Shown: piece after piece, positions 26,488 to 36,862 of the stretch
Layout of the letters: every line of letters starts with the position of its first letter
Numbering within the stretch: the first letter of the stretch is position 1
Translations under genes and position numbers: made by a program
Notes under the pieces: model-generated
What the model saw: only the letters and a program-made list of their open reading frames with translations
Told to the model about the DNA's origin: nothing
Database searches by the model: none
From: Magnolia sinica
Lineage: Eukaryota; Streptophyta; Magnoliopsida; Magnoliales; Magnoliaceae
Reading direction: 5' to 3'
Assembly (NCBI RefSeq): GCF_029962835.1
Contig: NC_080582.1
Span: forward strand, 20,282,032 to 20,346,031
Length of the DNA stretch: 64,000 nucleotides

Positions 26488-27167
26488 GTGAGGTAGAGGT
26501 TGGCCTGATCCACGGATCTGGCCCATTTGCAATTTGAGCTGAACCCCATCTCATTATCGCAATAAGTGGGCCTAGACATGGCTCGCTGCAATCTTCTTTA
26601 GAAAACTTGTTAATTTGAGCCTAGCCCATTTATCTATCTAGACCTAATTTAGGGCCCGGCTAGTCTTGATTTGCCCACATGCACCAAGCCTAACGGCCTA
26701 GACAATCTTGGCCCACCAATAAGATGCATCCATCAGAGTGACAAATATAGCTGAAAATCTGAAAATTGGGTGGTATTTCCATGAGAAATAAGCTAAATAA
26801 TATCATGGCAACAATATTACAAGAATTTCAAGCATCATGGACTTTGTTTTTTGCATGATTTTTTGTGATATTCTACTAAATATCACTATATTAATGTAAA
26901 AATTATTTAAAATATTAATCAGTTCATTGTATAATTATGTAGATTAGAATTTTAAATTTTTTTTATTAACTTTATAATTAAAATTTATTATTATTTTTAT
27001 TATTTTTAGCTGAATCTTGCCAATGAATGTGGTTTGGCCAATAACACTACCACTAGCCTAGTGGTCCGTACTCTATGGGCCACCATGATGTACATATTTT
27101 ATCTAGGCCGTCCATCCATTTTTCTAGATCATTTGAGGGCTTGATTCCAAAAATGAGGGGATCTCAA

Positions 27168-30100
27168 TGTCATGCCCTGAAAGTAAAATGCGGTGTGCAC
27201 CTTTAGAGCTAAGTTATGGTTCATGATAAGAGGCGCAATGCAATGTATTCTAAGTTCTCACCAATAGTTAATGTTCAAACATCCACATAGGCTATACGAA
27301 GTCACATCTTTCCATTGTCACAACCATCACAATTTTAAATCACATTACTAATTCTGAAATTCAACTATGTCCACCCATTTAGGATTCTATTCATTTATAA
27401 ATAACTATTATCATTTAACAAAAAATGTCTATTAATCAGTAAAAATGTTTACTAAAAATTATCCAAAACAATGTCTAATTATGAGTAACATAATGAAATT
27501 CTAAGAATCATTATCATCAGTTATTATTAAGGAATCAATTTAATTAGCTCATCGTAGTGAGTTCGTCTTCAAATAAGTATGACCATTGGTCTTATGGATC
27601 ATTCGCCAACTGAGTCTCATTCTTTGGCACTTGTTTGGTTTACCTGTCTCGTTCATCTCTTTACGACTGTCAATCCACAATGTTAGTTGCTTAGGCTAGT
27701 GAGTGAATCCAGCATACTTCATACGTAATACAATATAAGATAGCGTAATAAAAATGAATTGGTATGTGTGCATGCATGAGTATGGATGCTGAGATGTCAT
27801 GACATGCATGTCAAGTGGGATGATCACCCACTTAGGTTGGATATATATCCGTCAACTTAAAAACTATACCCGACAGACATCCATCATAGGTAGGCATGAG
27901 CAATCTATAACCCGTCAAATATCCAGCATAGTAGACATGGGCAATCATGCATTTACTTTGTGAGTAGAATTCTATTAACGTGGGCATCTGGTAAATCTGC
28001 CAAGCATAACCATGCAGGGAGATCCCTCATGAACCCAAGGTACGATGTGTGAATGCATTCACAATGGATACATGTAATGTATGCTCAATGTCTATGCATC
28101 AACATGTATAGTTAATCAGATACATCTCTCTCTGAGAGGGATAATAGATCTATAATATCAATGATTAATATATTTGCATATTCAATATTCATTAGAATCA
28201 TTCAAGGCATATATCATAAAGAAACGATCATAATAAGATAATATTTCAAAATTACATGGCAGGCATATCAATCATAACAATCATAATCATTCATATAATT
28301 TATTTTAATCATACAGGTATGAGACACTTTGGGATTCACTCACCTATTTGTGGTAGGATCGAATACTTTAGATAATCAAACGCTATAGAAACTATACTTC
28401 AAATTCATATTAAGATATTTTAGCATGCCACAATTCAATCACATTATTCCAACAAGTGGGGTCCACATTTGATTCAAGTAAGATGTCCCAACATTAATTC
28501 TTAATTTTAAATTTAGAAAATAACAGTGTTTATCGATCGATCGAGATAGCTCGAGGGTCCTCAATCGACCTTCCTTAAGTCTTTGAATTCTTTTGGCCAC
28601 ATTCAATCGATCAGGCTTGGTTGGATTAAATCAGTTTGCATGTTGGAAAAAAAAAAAAACGGTCGACTTCGATTGATTACTACTCAAGGTTCTCCTCAAT
28701 TGATTGAAACTTGATTTCAATCTATCGAAACAAATTATGAATTATGGTTTTTAATCTCTAAATGAAAATTGACCTCTTGGATCCATTGAACCCTTCAATC
28801 AATCAATCGAAGTTGGACGGGTTTTGCCTTTTTTTTTTTTATATATAAAAAAAGGTGACTTCCATTTCATAAACCAGGATTTACAGAAGGTGAGACGCAT
28901 CACTTAAGATTCGGGCTTTCCCTGACAAAAAGGAAAGGAAAGCCTATCGTAAAGAAACAAAGTAAAAGGACGGGGCCAGCTCAGCACGAAAAGATAGGGA
29001 AAGAAAGCTAGGACCCCCTTCTAACAGAACCTAAACTCAACCTGTCGAGGAACAGGAGGCCTCTGGGGATCAGCGGGAGATCAGCATGAACCATGAATAG
29101 AGCAGACCTTTGGTTTTCGCTCCCCATACGGGCCAAAGCATCCGCGGGCCCATTCCCTTCTCTAAGGATATGAACAAAAAGAACATTTTCGGATATGCTG
29201 AGGTTCTTGATTCTATCGATCCAATACTTCTATTTCCAAGCCGGAACAGCGCGACCAGAAAGGAAATTTACCACCAGCAGAGAGTCAGACTCCACTAAAA
29301 TGTTGGAATACCCTGGACGGAGACAATGCTGAAGACCATCATGGATGGCACGCAGCTCCGCTCTCGTGTTGGAGGCGACACCAAAGCCAGCATAGAAAAG
29401 GACGGGTTCTGCCTGTTATGCAATTCGTTTCTAAGAAATTCTAGGATTTCTACTCCATCTCTTATGCTTTTATAAACTTGAACAATAAAAGGGTTTGACC
29501 CAATACTAACTATTGATTTCCTATAAATGAAAACTAGGAAAATAATGGGTTGTTCATATCCGTAATATCTTGATTCTAAAGTTGAAATGATTCTGCAACA
29601 TTGTTTATCTTTTGACAATACTTTCCATATATTGATCACTGTGAGAAATCTATTCGGTAAATCAATTTAATTACGATTTGACGCTCTACGTGATTTGTCT
29701 TTAAAATCTATAGGTTCGAGTTTTCCTAGACTCAGGCACCTGGAATTCACATAGCCGATCTATCAAAATACAAAATCTCACTTAAACATTAACTCTTGTT
29801 ATCAAGACTTCTCCATAGATCAAAACAACGAGCTTAGTGTTAATCCACCACGTTCATTGGTTAGATATAGGGCTTCTAATTTTTTTTTTTTTAAACAAAA
29901 AAATTAAAGGAGAAATTGATGAAAAGTTACCGGCTGAGGCCTCTCTCTCTCCCTGCTCTTTAGCTTTAGGTTTTCTGTAGGAAATTTTCATGGTTCTTCC
30001 CCTTTAAATAGAGAAAGAGCCCTGAATGTAGAAGATTCCACCAAGGCTTTGTAATTTTTGGCAAAAATATAAATACCATGTGTTAGGAATCAATAAACTA

Positions 30101-30230
30101 ACATATCCTTCTAACAAGAGTACCCCTGCCAACTAAGTTAAGTGTTTGGTTTTTATTATAAATCACATAATTAAATGCTTAATTCGATTAATTCAGAATT
30201 TTAGGTGGCTCAAAAATCAGTGGCATTATA
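27168..30230 (+). mobile_element. Solo LTR (gypsy, Tekay/Del-like) inside the MITE
   Basis: Starts TGTCATGCCCTGAAAG and ends '..cagtggcattata'. It is bordered by CTCAA (27163-27167) and CTAAA (30231-30235), a 5-bp duplication with one change; other copies of the interrupted MITE read CCAAA here. No second LTR and no pol is present, so I read it as a solo LTR left by recombination. Removing the nested LINE leaves about 2.5 kb, the length expected for long-LTR chromovirus families. Orientation follows the TGTCATGCCC start. Confidence 0.7.
28829..29399 (-). mobile_element. 5'-truncated LINE (RNase H tail only) inside the solo LTR
   Basis: Target duplication GGACGGGTT(T/C)TGCC at 28815-28828 and 29400-29413 (13 of 14 identical). 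The T-run at 28829 is the poly(A) tail on the minus strand. On that strand the sequence encodes the C-terminal RNase H of a plant L1 element: residues like NTRAELRAIHDGL (29386-29348), VESDSLLVV, then HILREGNGPADALARMG near 29150. Only about 570 bp were copied in. This is the third level of nesting (laccase intron, MITE, LTR, LINE). Confidence 0.85.
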
Positions 30231-33200
30231 CTAAATCTTAGGTGTACCACACCACAGGCAAACAATAGTGATTGAATGCCCACCATTAAAAACCTCCCAA
30301 GGCCTACTATGATGTTTTTTTGACATCCAACATGTTGATTGGGTCATACAGACCTGGACGATGGGAAAAAAACAAATATCAACTTGATCCAAAACTTGTA
30401 GCCCCCAATAAATTTTTAATGATGGGCATTTAATGAACACTGTTTGCTGTGATGTGGTCCACTGAGATCTGGATCTACCTCATTTTTGGATTCATATCAT
30501 AAAATGATCTGAAAGACAGATGAGCAACATGGATGAAGCAAATATATCATGGTGGGGCTCACAGAGCGCTGACCACTAGCCATTAGCTAGTGGCAGTTTC
30601 ACTGGCCCATTTGCGTCCCTTCCCAATACCATCCTGATCAATAACCTTAAAAATCTCCTGGAAATTCTAGGGCCAAGAAATTCCTAGGCTGTTGACCACC
30701 TGGCAGGCTTTCAGGCCTGGCTCACTTCAAGATGGGCACTCACTAAATGGGCCCAATGGCAGGGCCTATGCCTAAAATGAAGCCCGTTAATAACGGGGCT
30801 GCAACTAGGCTTATTTAGAAGCCATAAGCCTGGCCCACCTAGTTTAGGATTTCAGAGATCTGGACTCTGGCTCCGGCTATGCATAACCATCATGGGTAGA
30901 GCTCGGGCCACCTCGGCCCTGGGTTTTACTCTGTGGGCTGGGCGTACACAGACATAGGTACAGCTATTACTATCGTAAACAGGCGTAAACAGACCTGGAC
31001 TGGCCGTAAACTACCTCGGGCTACCTTACACCCAGCCCAACCCATTGCTATCGTATCCATCATCTCTCACGTTTCTTTCGGCTTTCCTGTTGTGGAGCAG
31101 ATACATTCAAACTGATTGTGAAGCCTGGAAAGACGTATCTCCTCCGTCTGATCAACGCAGCCCTCAACGACCAGCTCTTCTTCGGCATTGCCAACCACAC
31201 ACTCACCATCGTCGAAGCTGACGCCGTCTATGTTAAGCCCTTCTACACCAACACCCTCCTCATTACGCCAGGCCAAACCGCCAACGTCCTCCTCAAAACC
31301 AAGCCACATTACCCAAATGCCACATTCTACATGGCAGTGAGACCCTACATGACAGGCTTCGGCACTTTCGACAATTCCATGGCCACTGGATTTCTTCAAT
31401 ACCAACCACCCAATTCATCCCATCCCTCAAACATTGGGCCGCTCTGCGAACCATCCCTCCCGCCTCTCAATGACACATCCTTCACTGCAAACTACACCCA
31501 GAGACTGCATAGCCTGGCCAACGCGCAATTCCCCGTCAACGTCCCTTGGACTGTGGACAAGCAGTTCTTCTTCACAGTAGGCCTTGGAACCAATCCATGC
31601 CCCAAGAACCAAACCTGCAAAGGACCCAATGGAGCTAAGTTCGCTGCATCTATCAATAATATCTCATTCATCCAACCAAGCATGGCTCTCCTCCAGGCCC
31701 ACTTCTTCGGGCAATCCGGCGGCGTCTACGCCGCCAACTTCCCAAACAACCCTCCCTTCCCATTTAATTACACAGGTGCCCCTCCTAACAACACAATGGT
31801 TGGCCATGGTACTAAGGTGGTGGTGCTTCCGTTCAATGCAAACGTCGAGGTGGTGATGCAAGACACATGCATTCTTGGCGCAGAAAGTCACCCTCTCCAT
31901 CTCCATGGATTTAATTTCTTCGTCGTCGGGCAAGGATTTGGAAACTATGACCCGAGCAATGATCCGTACAGATTCAACCTCGTCGACCCTCTTGAGGGGA
32001 ACACTTTTGGAGTTCCGTCTGGCGGTTGGGTGGCTATCCGGTTTCGAGCAGACAATCCAGGTCAGGATGAATCTGAACATGAGTTTTTGGAAATGGGTAT
32101 TTGGAAATTCTCGTTTTGAAATGGTTCCTGGATTCCCGCCAACTTTCTTTTGACTGTTGATGGTGGGCATTGAGTTTGTATTCTCAAAAGAGTGTTACTG
32201 TCTGTGATCATTGTTGTGCCCTGATGTGCTGATCCATATGCAAGTGGAGCCCATGTTTAGCTGATCCAAACCGTCAATCTGATGGTCCCTCCGTAGATGA
32301 GCTGTTACCAGAAATATCCCACGTTAGAAGAACCTAACCCTTTGATCATGGCCCGCAAGCAGAGAGTTGATTAAAAATAAATCAAAGGTTCAGAATGAAA
32401 GACGAATACCGGATAGTTTCTCCGGAGGTTGAATTTTTTGAGTAATTTCCACCATCCATAGTGAGGCCTACCGGTTTGATGGATCTGATCATCTATCCAG
32501 GGGATCCACTTGCACCAAATGCACACATCATGTCGCTCTCCATGTTTAAGTATAGACCTTTTATTTCTTTATTTATTTATTTTGGTTAGCTTGTTAGTAC
32601 ATCCACGGTCAGTTCACACTTCACTGTTAGCCACCCTCACTTGGGAAATTGATACCAAGACCACAGTATTGAAATGAGGTTTCTTTCACTCAATCTACCA
32701 CTTAGAGCTATGGATCCGGGTGTGACCTTTTATTTATTTTGCATCCGATGGAGGTGGCCGGTTCCTCTCCACGTTTGTAGAATAAGCTAGTTGGAGAAAA
32801 AGAAAAAAAGAGACCTTATTCTTCAAATGATGCTTTCATGCCATCCAAGCCGTCTCGAAAGAACCCCTGGCCTAATATAAGTTGGGTGGCCCAAAAACTA
32901 GGCCCTTCCAAACATCAAGCGAGCCACCACGTGAATTAAAAGTTTTTGGGTGGTTGGCTATTCTTTCGTATGGTTTGGACCACCCAAACATTTTCATGCT
33001 ATCCAACCTGCACACCAAAAGAGGCTCTCTGTCTTAATGGGGTTTACAAAAAATAAAAGGCCCATGCAACCATCACGTCACACTATAGAAAAAAAATGCA
33101 CAACACTCAACATCTCTAAATTCAGGTCTGATTTTGGTGGCATCCTGCTTTCATGATCGCCTTCTTACGCTTTCATGGCATCCAAACCGTCCAAAAAGGT

Positions 33201-33733
33201 TACCCTGCTAATAAAGAAGGTGGCCTAAGAAATAGGCCCATCCAATCATCAGGCTGGTGAGCCACCGAATGAGTTAGAAAATTTTGGGTGCATGGTTGTT
33301 CATTATTTTGTGTGGTTTGGCCGGCCATGACCCTTTTGAGCTATTCAACCTGTCTAGGCTTCCCATCGGGAAGGGGTTATAAAAACTTTCACCTACGTAC
33401 GTTTAAAAAATAATAATGGACAACCACACAAACACTTCAAATTCACATAGTGAATAATTAGAGGACTGATTTTTGGAACGTCCACTTTCATTGTAGACAA
33501 TCCCTCGGAACGGGTTTCAAGAAATGGATACATAATGTTGAGCTCCACTAGCAATGTAGAATTCTCATAGATGATTTTATGCTGACATGTGGCGTGGCAA
33601 CAGGTGTTTGGTCATGCACTGTCACCTGGAAGTCCACACCAGTAGGGGCCTGAAGATGGCATGGGTCGTCTTGGATGGAAATCTGCCCAATCAGAAGCTG
33701 CCACCTCCACCGTCCGATCTCCCCAAGTGTTGA

Positions 33734-33957
33734 CATTGGACGTCTGTGATGGGGTTCATTTGGTTTTAGAGTGTGGCCCATTTTCTTTGATTTTCATGTA
33801 ACTTATTTTTATGTGTTCTTTTGCTTTCATTTTTCCCGCCTCTATATAAAAAGATGTAGTTTTGTACCATTGGAATGAAGAGTTTGTGCCGGTGGGGTCA
33901 TTTAGCTGCATGGATTCAATGGTAATCAGTGCGAATGGCAAAAGGCTTTTACGTTTG
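33734..33957 (+). other. 3' flank of laccase copy 2
   Basis: Matches the 3' region of laccase copy 1 for about 150 bp or more ('cattggacgtctgtgatggg', 'cattttctttgattttcatg'), after which the two diverge. This is the right limit of the tandem duplication that I can follow. Confidence 0.6.
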
Positions 33958-34411
33958 GGAGTCGGATTAGCTACTGAACTCGACAGCAGCGAGTCTGGCT
34001 ACTGAATTGACGTCACCATGTTCTGTGGGACCCACTATAAATGTATGTATTATATCCACACCGTCCATTCAGACCGCACCACAGAAAGCAGTGGGGATTG
34101 AACACCTTTCATTAAAAACTTTTTTCACCCACAAAAGTTTTCGATCAAGCTGATATTTGTGTTTTCCCTGTGTTAACTTATAAACAGGTTGGATCTCAAA
34201 TAAACATCACGCATTAGAAAGGTTTCAATGGTGGCTGTCACTGTCCCCATGTTTTTCTATGGTGGGTCAACTTGAACTTTGGATATGTCGCATTCATTGG
34301 CTCATGTCCTAAAATTATCTCTCTAAATGGATGGATGGTGTGGATACAACACATACATCATGGTAGGGCCCACATAACGTGGTGACGTCACTTCATTACC
34401 AAATCTGACTT
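33958..34411. mobile_element. Foldback MITE (MULE-type family), shorter diverged copy
   Basis: The left end 'gagtcggattagctactgaa' and the inverse right end 'aagtcagatttggtaatgaa' bracket arms of the same family ('cccactataaatgtatgta' against 'cacatacatcatggtaggg'). No coding capacity and no clear target duplication. Confidence 0.65.
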
Positions 34412-34419
34412 GATTCAGC

Positions 34420-36857
34420 CAGTCAGCCAAACCTAACTAATTTTTATTTTTTTTTATTTTTTTATTTATATTTATTATTATTATTATTATTAATTTTTTT
34501 TTTTTTATACACGCACACACACCCTCACACACTCATGCTAATGGAATTTCACCACCTATAGATACTGGAACCGTTTACCGGTTGTTGAAACCTCTGGGAA
34601 TCTACCACCCGAGCAAGAGGAGTGATCCAAACCCAACTAAATTTCGTACCACATATACTTATCATTTTAACACATCTTGTGGCCAGAAAAGTCCTGTTTT
34701 ACAAACAGCAGCGCAGGCACATGTAGGTAATCAGTTCTCACATGATCAATGCATTGTGGGGCCAAATTGGATTCCCTTAGCCTGGTATGTCCGGAAACGG
34801 ATTGGCTACTCCCCCTTCCGCTAGCCAATGGCTAGTGGTCGGTGCTCTGTGGGCCCGACCATGATGTATGCTTTTCATCCATGCCGTCCACCCATTCTTT
34901 CAGATCATTTTATGGTATGAGCCCAAAAATGAGTTTGATCCAAATCTCAAGTGGACCGCACAGTGTTGATTGAATGCCCAACATTAAAAACGTCCAGGGG
35001 CCACAAAACTTTTGGATCAAGCTTATATATATATATATATATATATATTTCCTTTAATCCAAGTCTGTACGACCAAATCAACAGTTTAGATGTCAAATAA
35101 CCATTACAATGGGTCCTAGGAGGTTTTTAATGGTGGACATTCAATCACTACTATTTTCCCATGGTGTGGTCCACCTGAGATTTAGATCTACCTTATTTTT
35201 TTGATCAACCTTAAAATTATCTTTTATAATGGATGGACGGCGTGGATAAAACACATACATCATGGTGGGGTCCACATAGCACCGACCACTAGCCACTTGG
35301 CTGGTGGCAGTGTCACTAGCCAAACCGTGTCCGGTATGGCCACAGGTACCATACCCATAAATAGAAGTCAATAGTGGACCACAACATAGATGGGCCAATG
35401 ACCTAAAAATTGTAATAAGGGTGAGTTTTAAGATTTTCCATTTATAGACATTTTTGAGTTGTTACTCCAAATTTTATTGACCATACAAAAATGGTGGTTG
35501 AATTTTATTTACGGACTTCCAACCAGAGCGAATTTCAGGCCATGGACAACTGAAGAGGCGTCTAACGGATTATACGGCCTGGATCGATACATTAATAGCC
35601 ATAGTTACTTATTGTTTGGCTGTTTCAGTTTAGTCACAATCACACTGCAAATGCTCACAATGATATGTTATCTAGAAATGTAAATGCAATTCACGGAGAC
35701 GCGTAGGATCTCTGCCAGTCATCTAACCCATCCTACCATGTACATGTTCTGCTGCAACTAAGGCTGGTCCACTCATCAGGTTAGTCACACAAGCATGAAA
35801 ACAAAAGAGAGATCTGATCATACCAGCAATGGCACCATAACTTGTGGTGCTGTACCATCTTCCGTTCAACATTTCACTTGTATAGTGAATCTGTACCATG
35901 AAAATACTAAGCCCAACGTGAAGATATTAGGCTAAAAAAAATGAGTCCGTCTGTTCATCAAATGGGCCACAACGTTGGAATCAACAGACTACTGATGATG
36001 GTGATCTGACTCAAAATCTAGGTGGGTCTCTCGTTGTCAGTGACTCAGCGGATCGTTGAGATTTTCAAGAAGGGTGATTTCCATGTTATGGGCTATGGTT
36101 TTCATAGCGCAGATGTCCTACATAAGTGGCATGTTAGCGGAAAAGATGGTATGGTCATGTTGCATGTACATGGTCAGGTCTCTGATAAAAAATCACAACA
36201 GAAACAAAATGAACAAATAATTTATAAAGGGTTTATATGAAAAGCCACCCACTTTTACCTAATTAGATGGAACCACTCACAAAATTTTCTTTAAATGTCA
36301 GCACCTACATTTTGGGAGGTATATTATTTACCACCTTCCATGCGATCCATGTTCTATGGTTTTTTTATTTCTAAAAATAACAAAGAAAAAAACCCTAGAA
36401 GTGCTCATATATTTGCACATTGATGGAAAGATCGGTCCTGATTGTTGTCCACGTACTTTTAAACAATGTATGTCGTTGTCCACAATCTTAGGATGGTCCC
36501 AATCCTTATAAACGTACTGTTCAATAGTCTATATCGCTATCCATAGTAATAAACTCTTAAGGTATGTTTGTGGATTTCATAAATTTGCTAACAACAGTTA
36601 CTTTGATTTCACTGAAAGTGTTAAAATAAACGGACCCCTCAAAATATGAGTGGTGACTTCTAAAATATCAATTTTCTTTGGATGGTTCTATCTAATAAGC
36701 CCAATAAACAAGTGGCATTTCATAAAATCCCTTAATTTGACTAAGGGCGTGGTCGTTTGTAGAGGGAGTCGCATCTCATAGGATCCTATGGCCAGTCCCA
36801 CTTAGTTGATCAGTAGGGCTCTGTTGATGATGATAATGAAAATGATCAACTTTTGTA
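34420..36857. other. Non-coding segment, copy A of a segmental duplication
   Basis: From about 34615 this segment can be aligned piecewise with 47280-57900. Examples are 'tggccagaaaagtcctgtt' with 47395, 'gtttcagtttagtcacaatc' (35624) with 50520, 'accataacttgtggtgctgt' (35836) with 52026, and 'ggatggtcccaatcc' (36491) with 52896. No gene is recognised in either copy. It carries a MULE MITE (34793-35332) not present in copy B. Confidence 0.75.
34793..35332. mobile_element. Foldback MITE, MULE-type: best-defined copy of the family
   Basis: Begins GGAAACGGATTGGCTACT and ends in the inverse 'tcactagccaaaccgtgtcc'. The 540-bp element is inverted-repeat almost throughout, centred near 35060 where a (TA)n run (35024-35048) sits. 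It is flanked by GGTATGTCC (34784-34792) and GGTATGGCC (35333-35341), a 9-bp duplication typical of Mutator-like elements. The duplicated segment at 47.5 kb reads 'aggtatgacgggtactc' with no insertion. Confidence 0.88.
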
Positions 36858-36862
36858 TTTTT

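Larger units (their letters stand above)
27026..30619. mobile_element. Foldback MITE (MULE-type family) split by a solo LTR
   Basis: The left part (27026-27167) has 'ggtttggccaataacac' and 'gccaccatgatgtacat'. The right part (30231-30619) has 'gtgtaccacaccacaggc' through 'ctagccattagctagtggc' and ends 'actggcccatttgcgtccc', the inverse of the left terminus. Flanks TTGCCAATG / TTCCCAATA are a plausible 9-bp duplication with two changes. The matching place in laccase copy 1 ('ctgggcaataacctc') has no insertion. The continuity of the element is broken at 27167/30231 by the solo LTR. Confidence 0.75.
24213..33733 (+). pseudogene. LAC: Laccase copy 2, two frameshifts
   Basis: Tandem duplicate of the 14574-23121 gene with the same six exons: 24213-24338 (a second in-frame ATG at 24243 matches the start of copy 1), 24423-24574, 25631-25879, 25950-26078, 31101-32060, 33604-33733. 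All splice sites are intact. Exon 3 is 249 nt against 245: one extra codon plus one extra base in the G run at 25748-25752. This moves the HAH copper site out of frame and gives a TAA stop at 25821. Exon 6 is 130 nt against 131, missing one base at about 33612 just before the HCH motif; the following HTSWG has Trp changed to Arg. Exon 5 (960 nt) is open throughout with HPLHLH intact. As written it would give about a 150-aa fragment without a trinuclear site. A homopolymer sequencing error could explain one shift, less easily both. Insertions: hAT MITE in intron 2; TRIM and nested MULE, solo LTR and LINE in intron 4. Confidence 0.88.
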
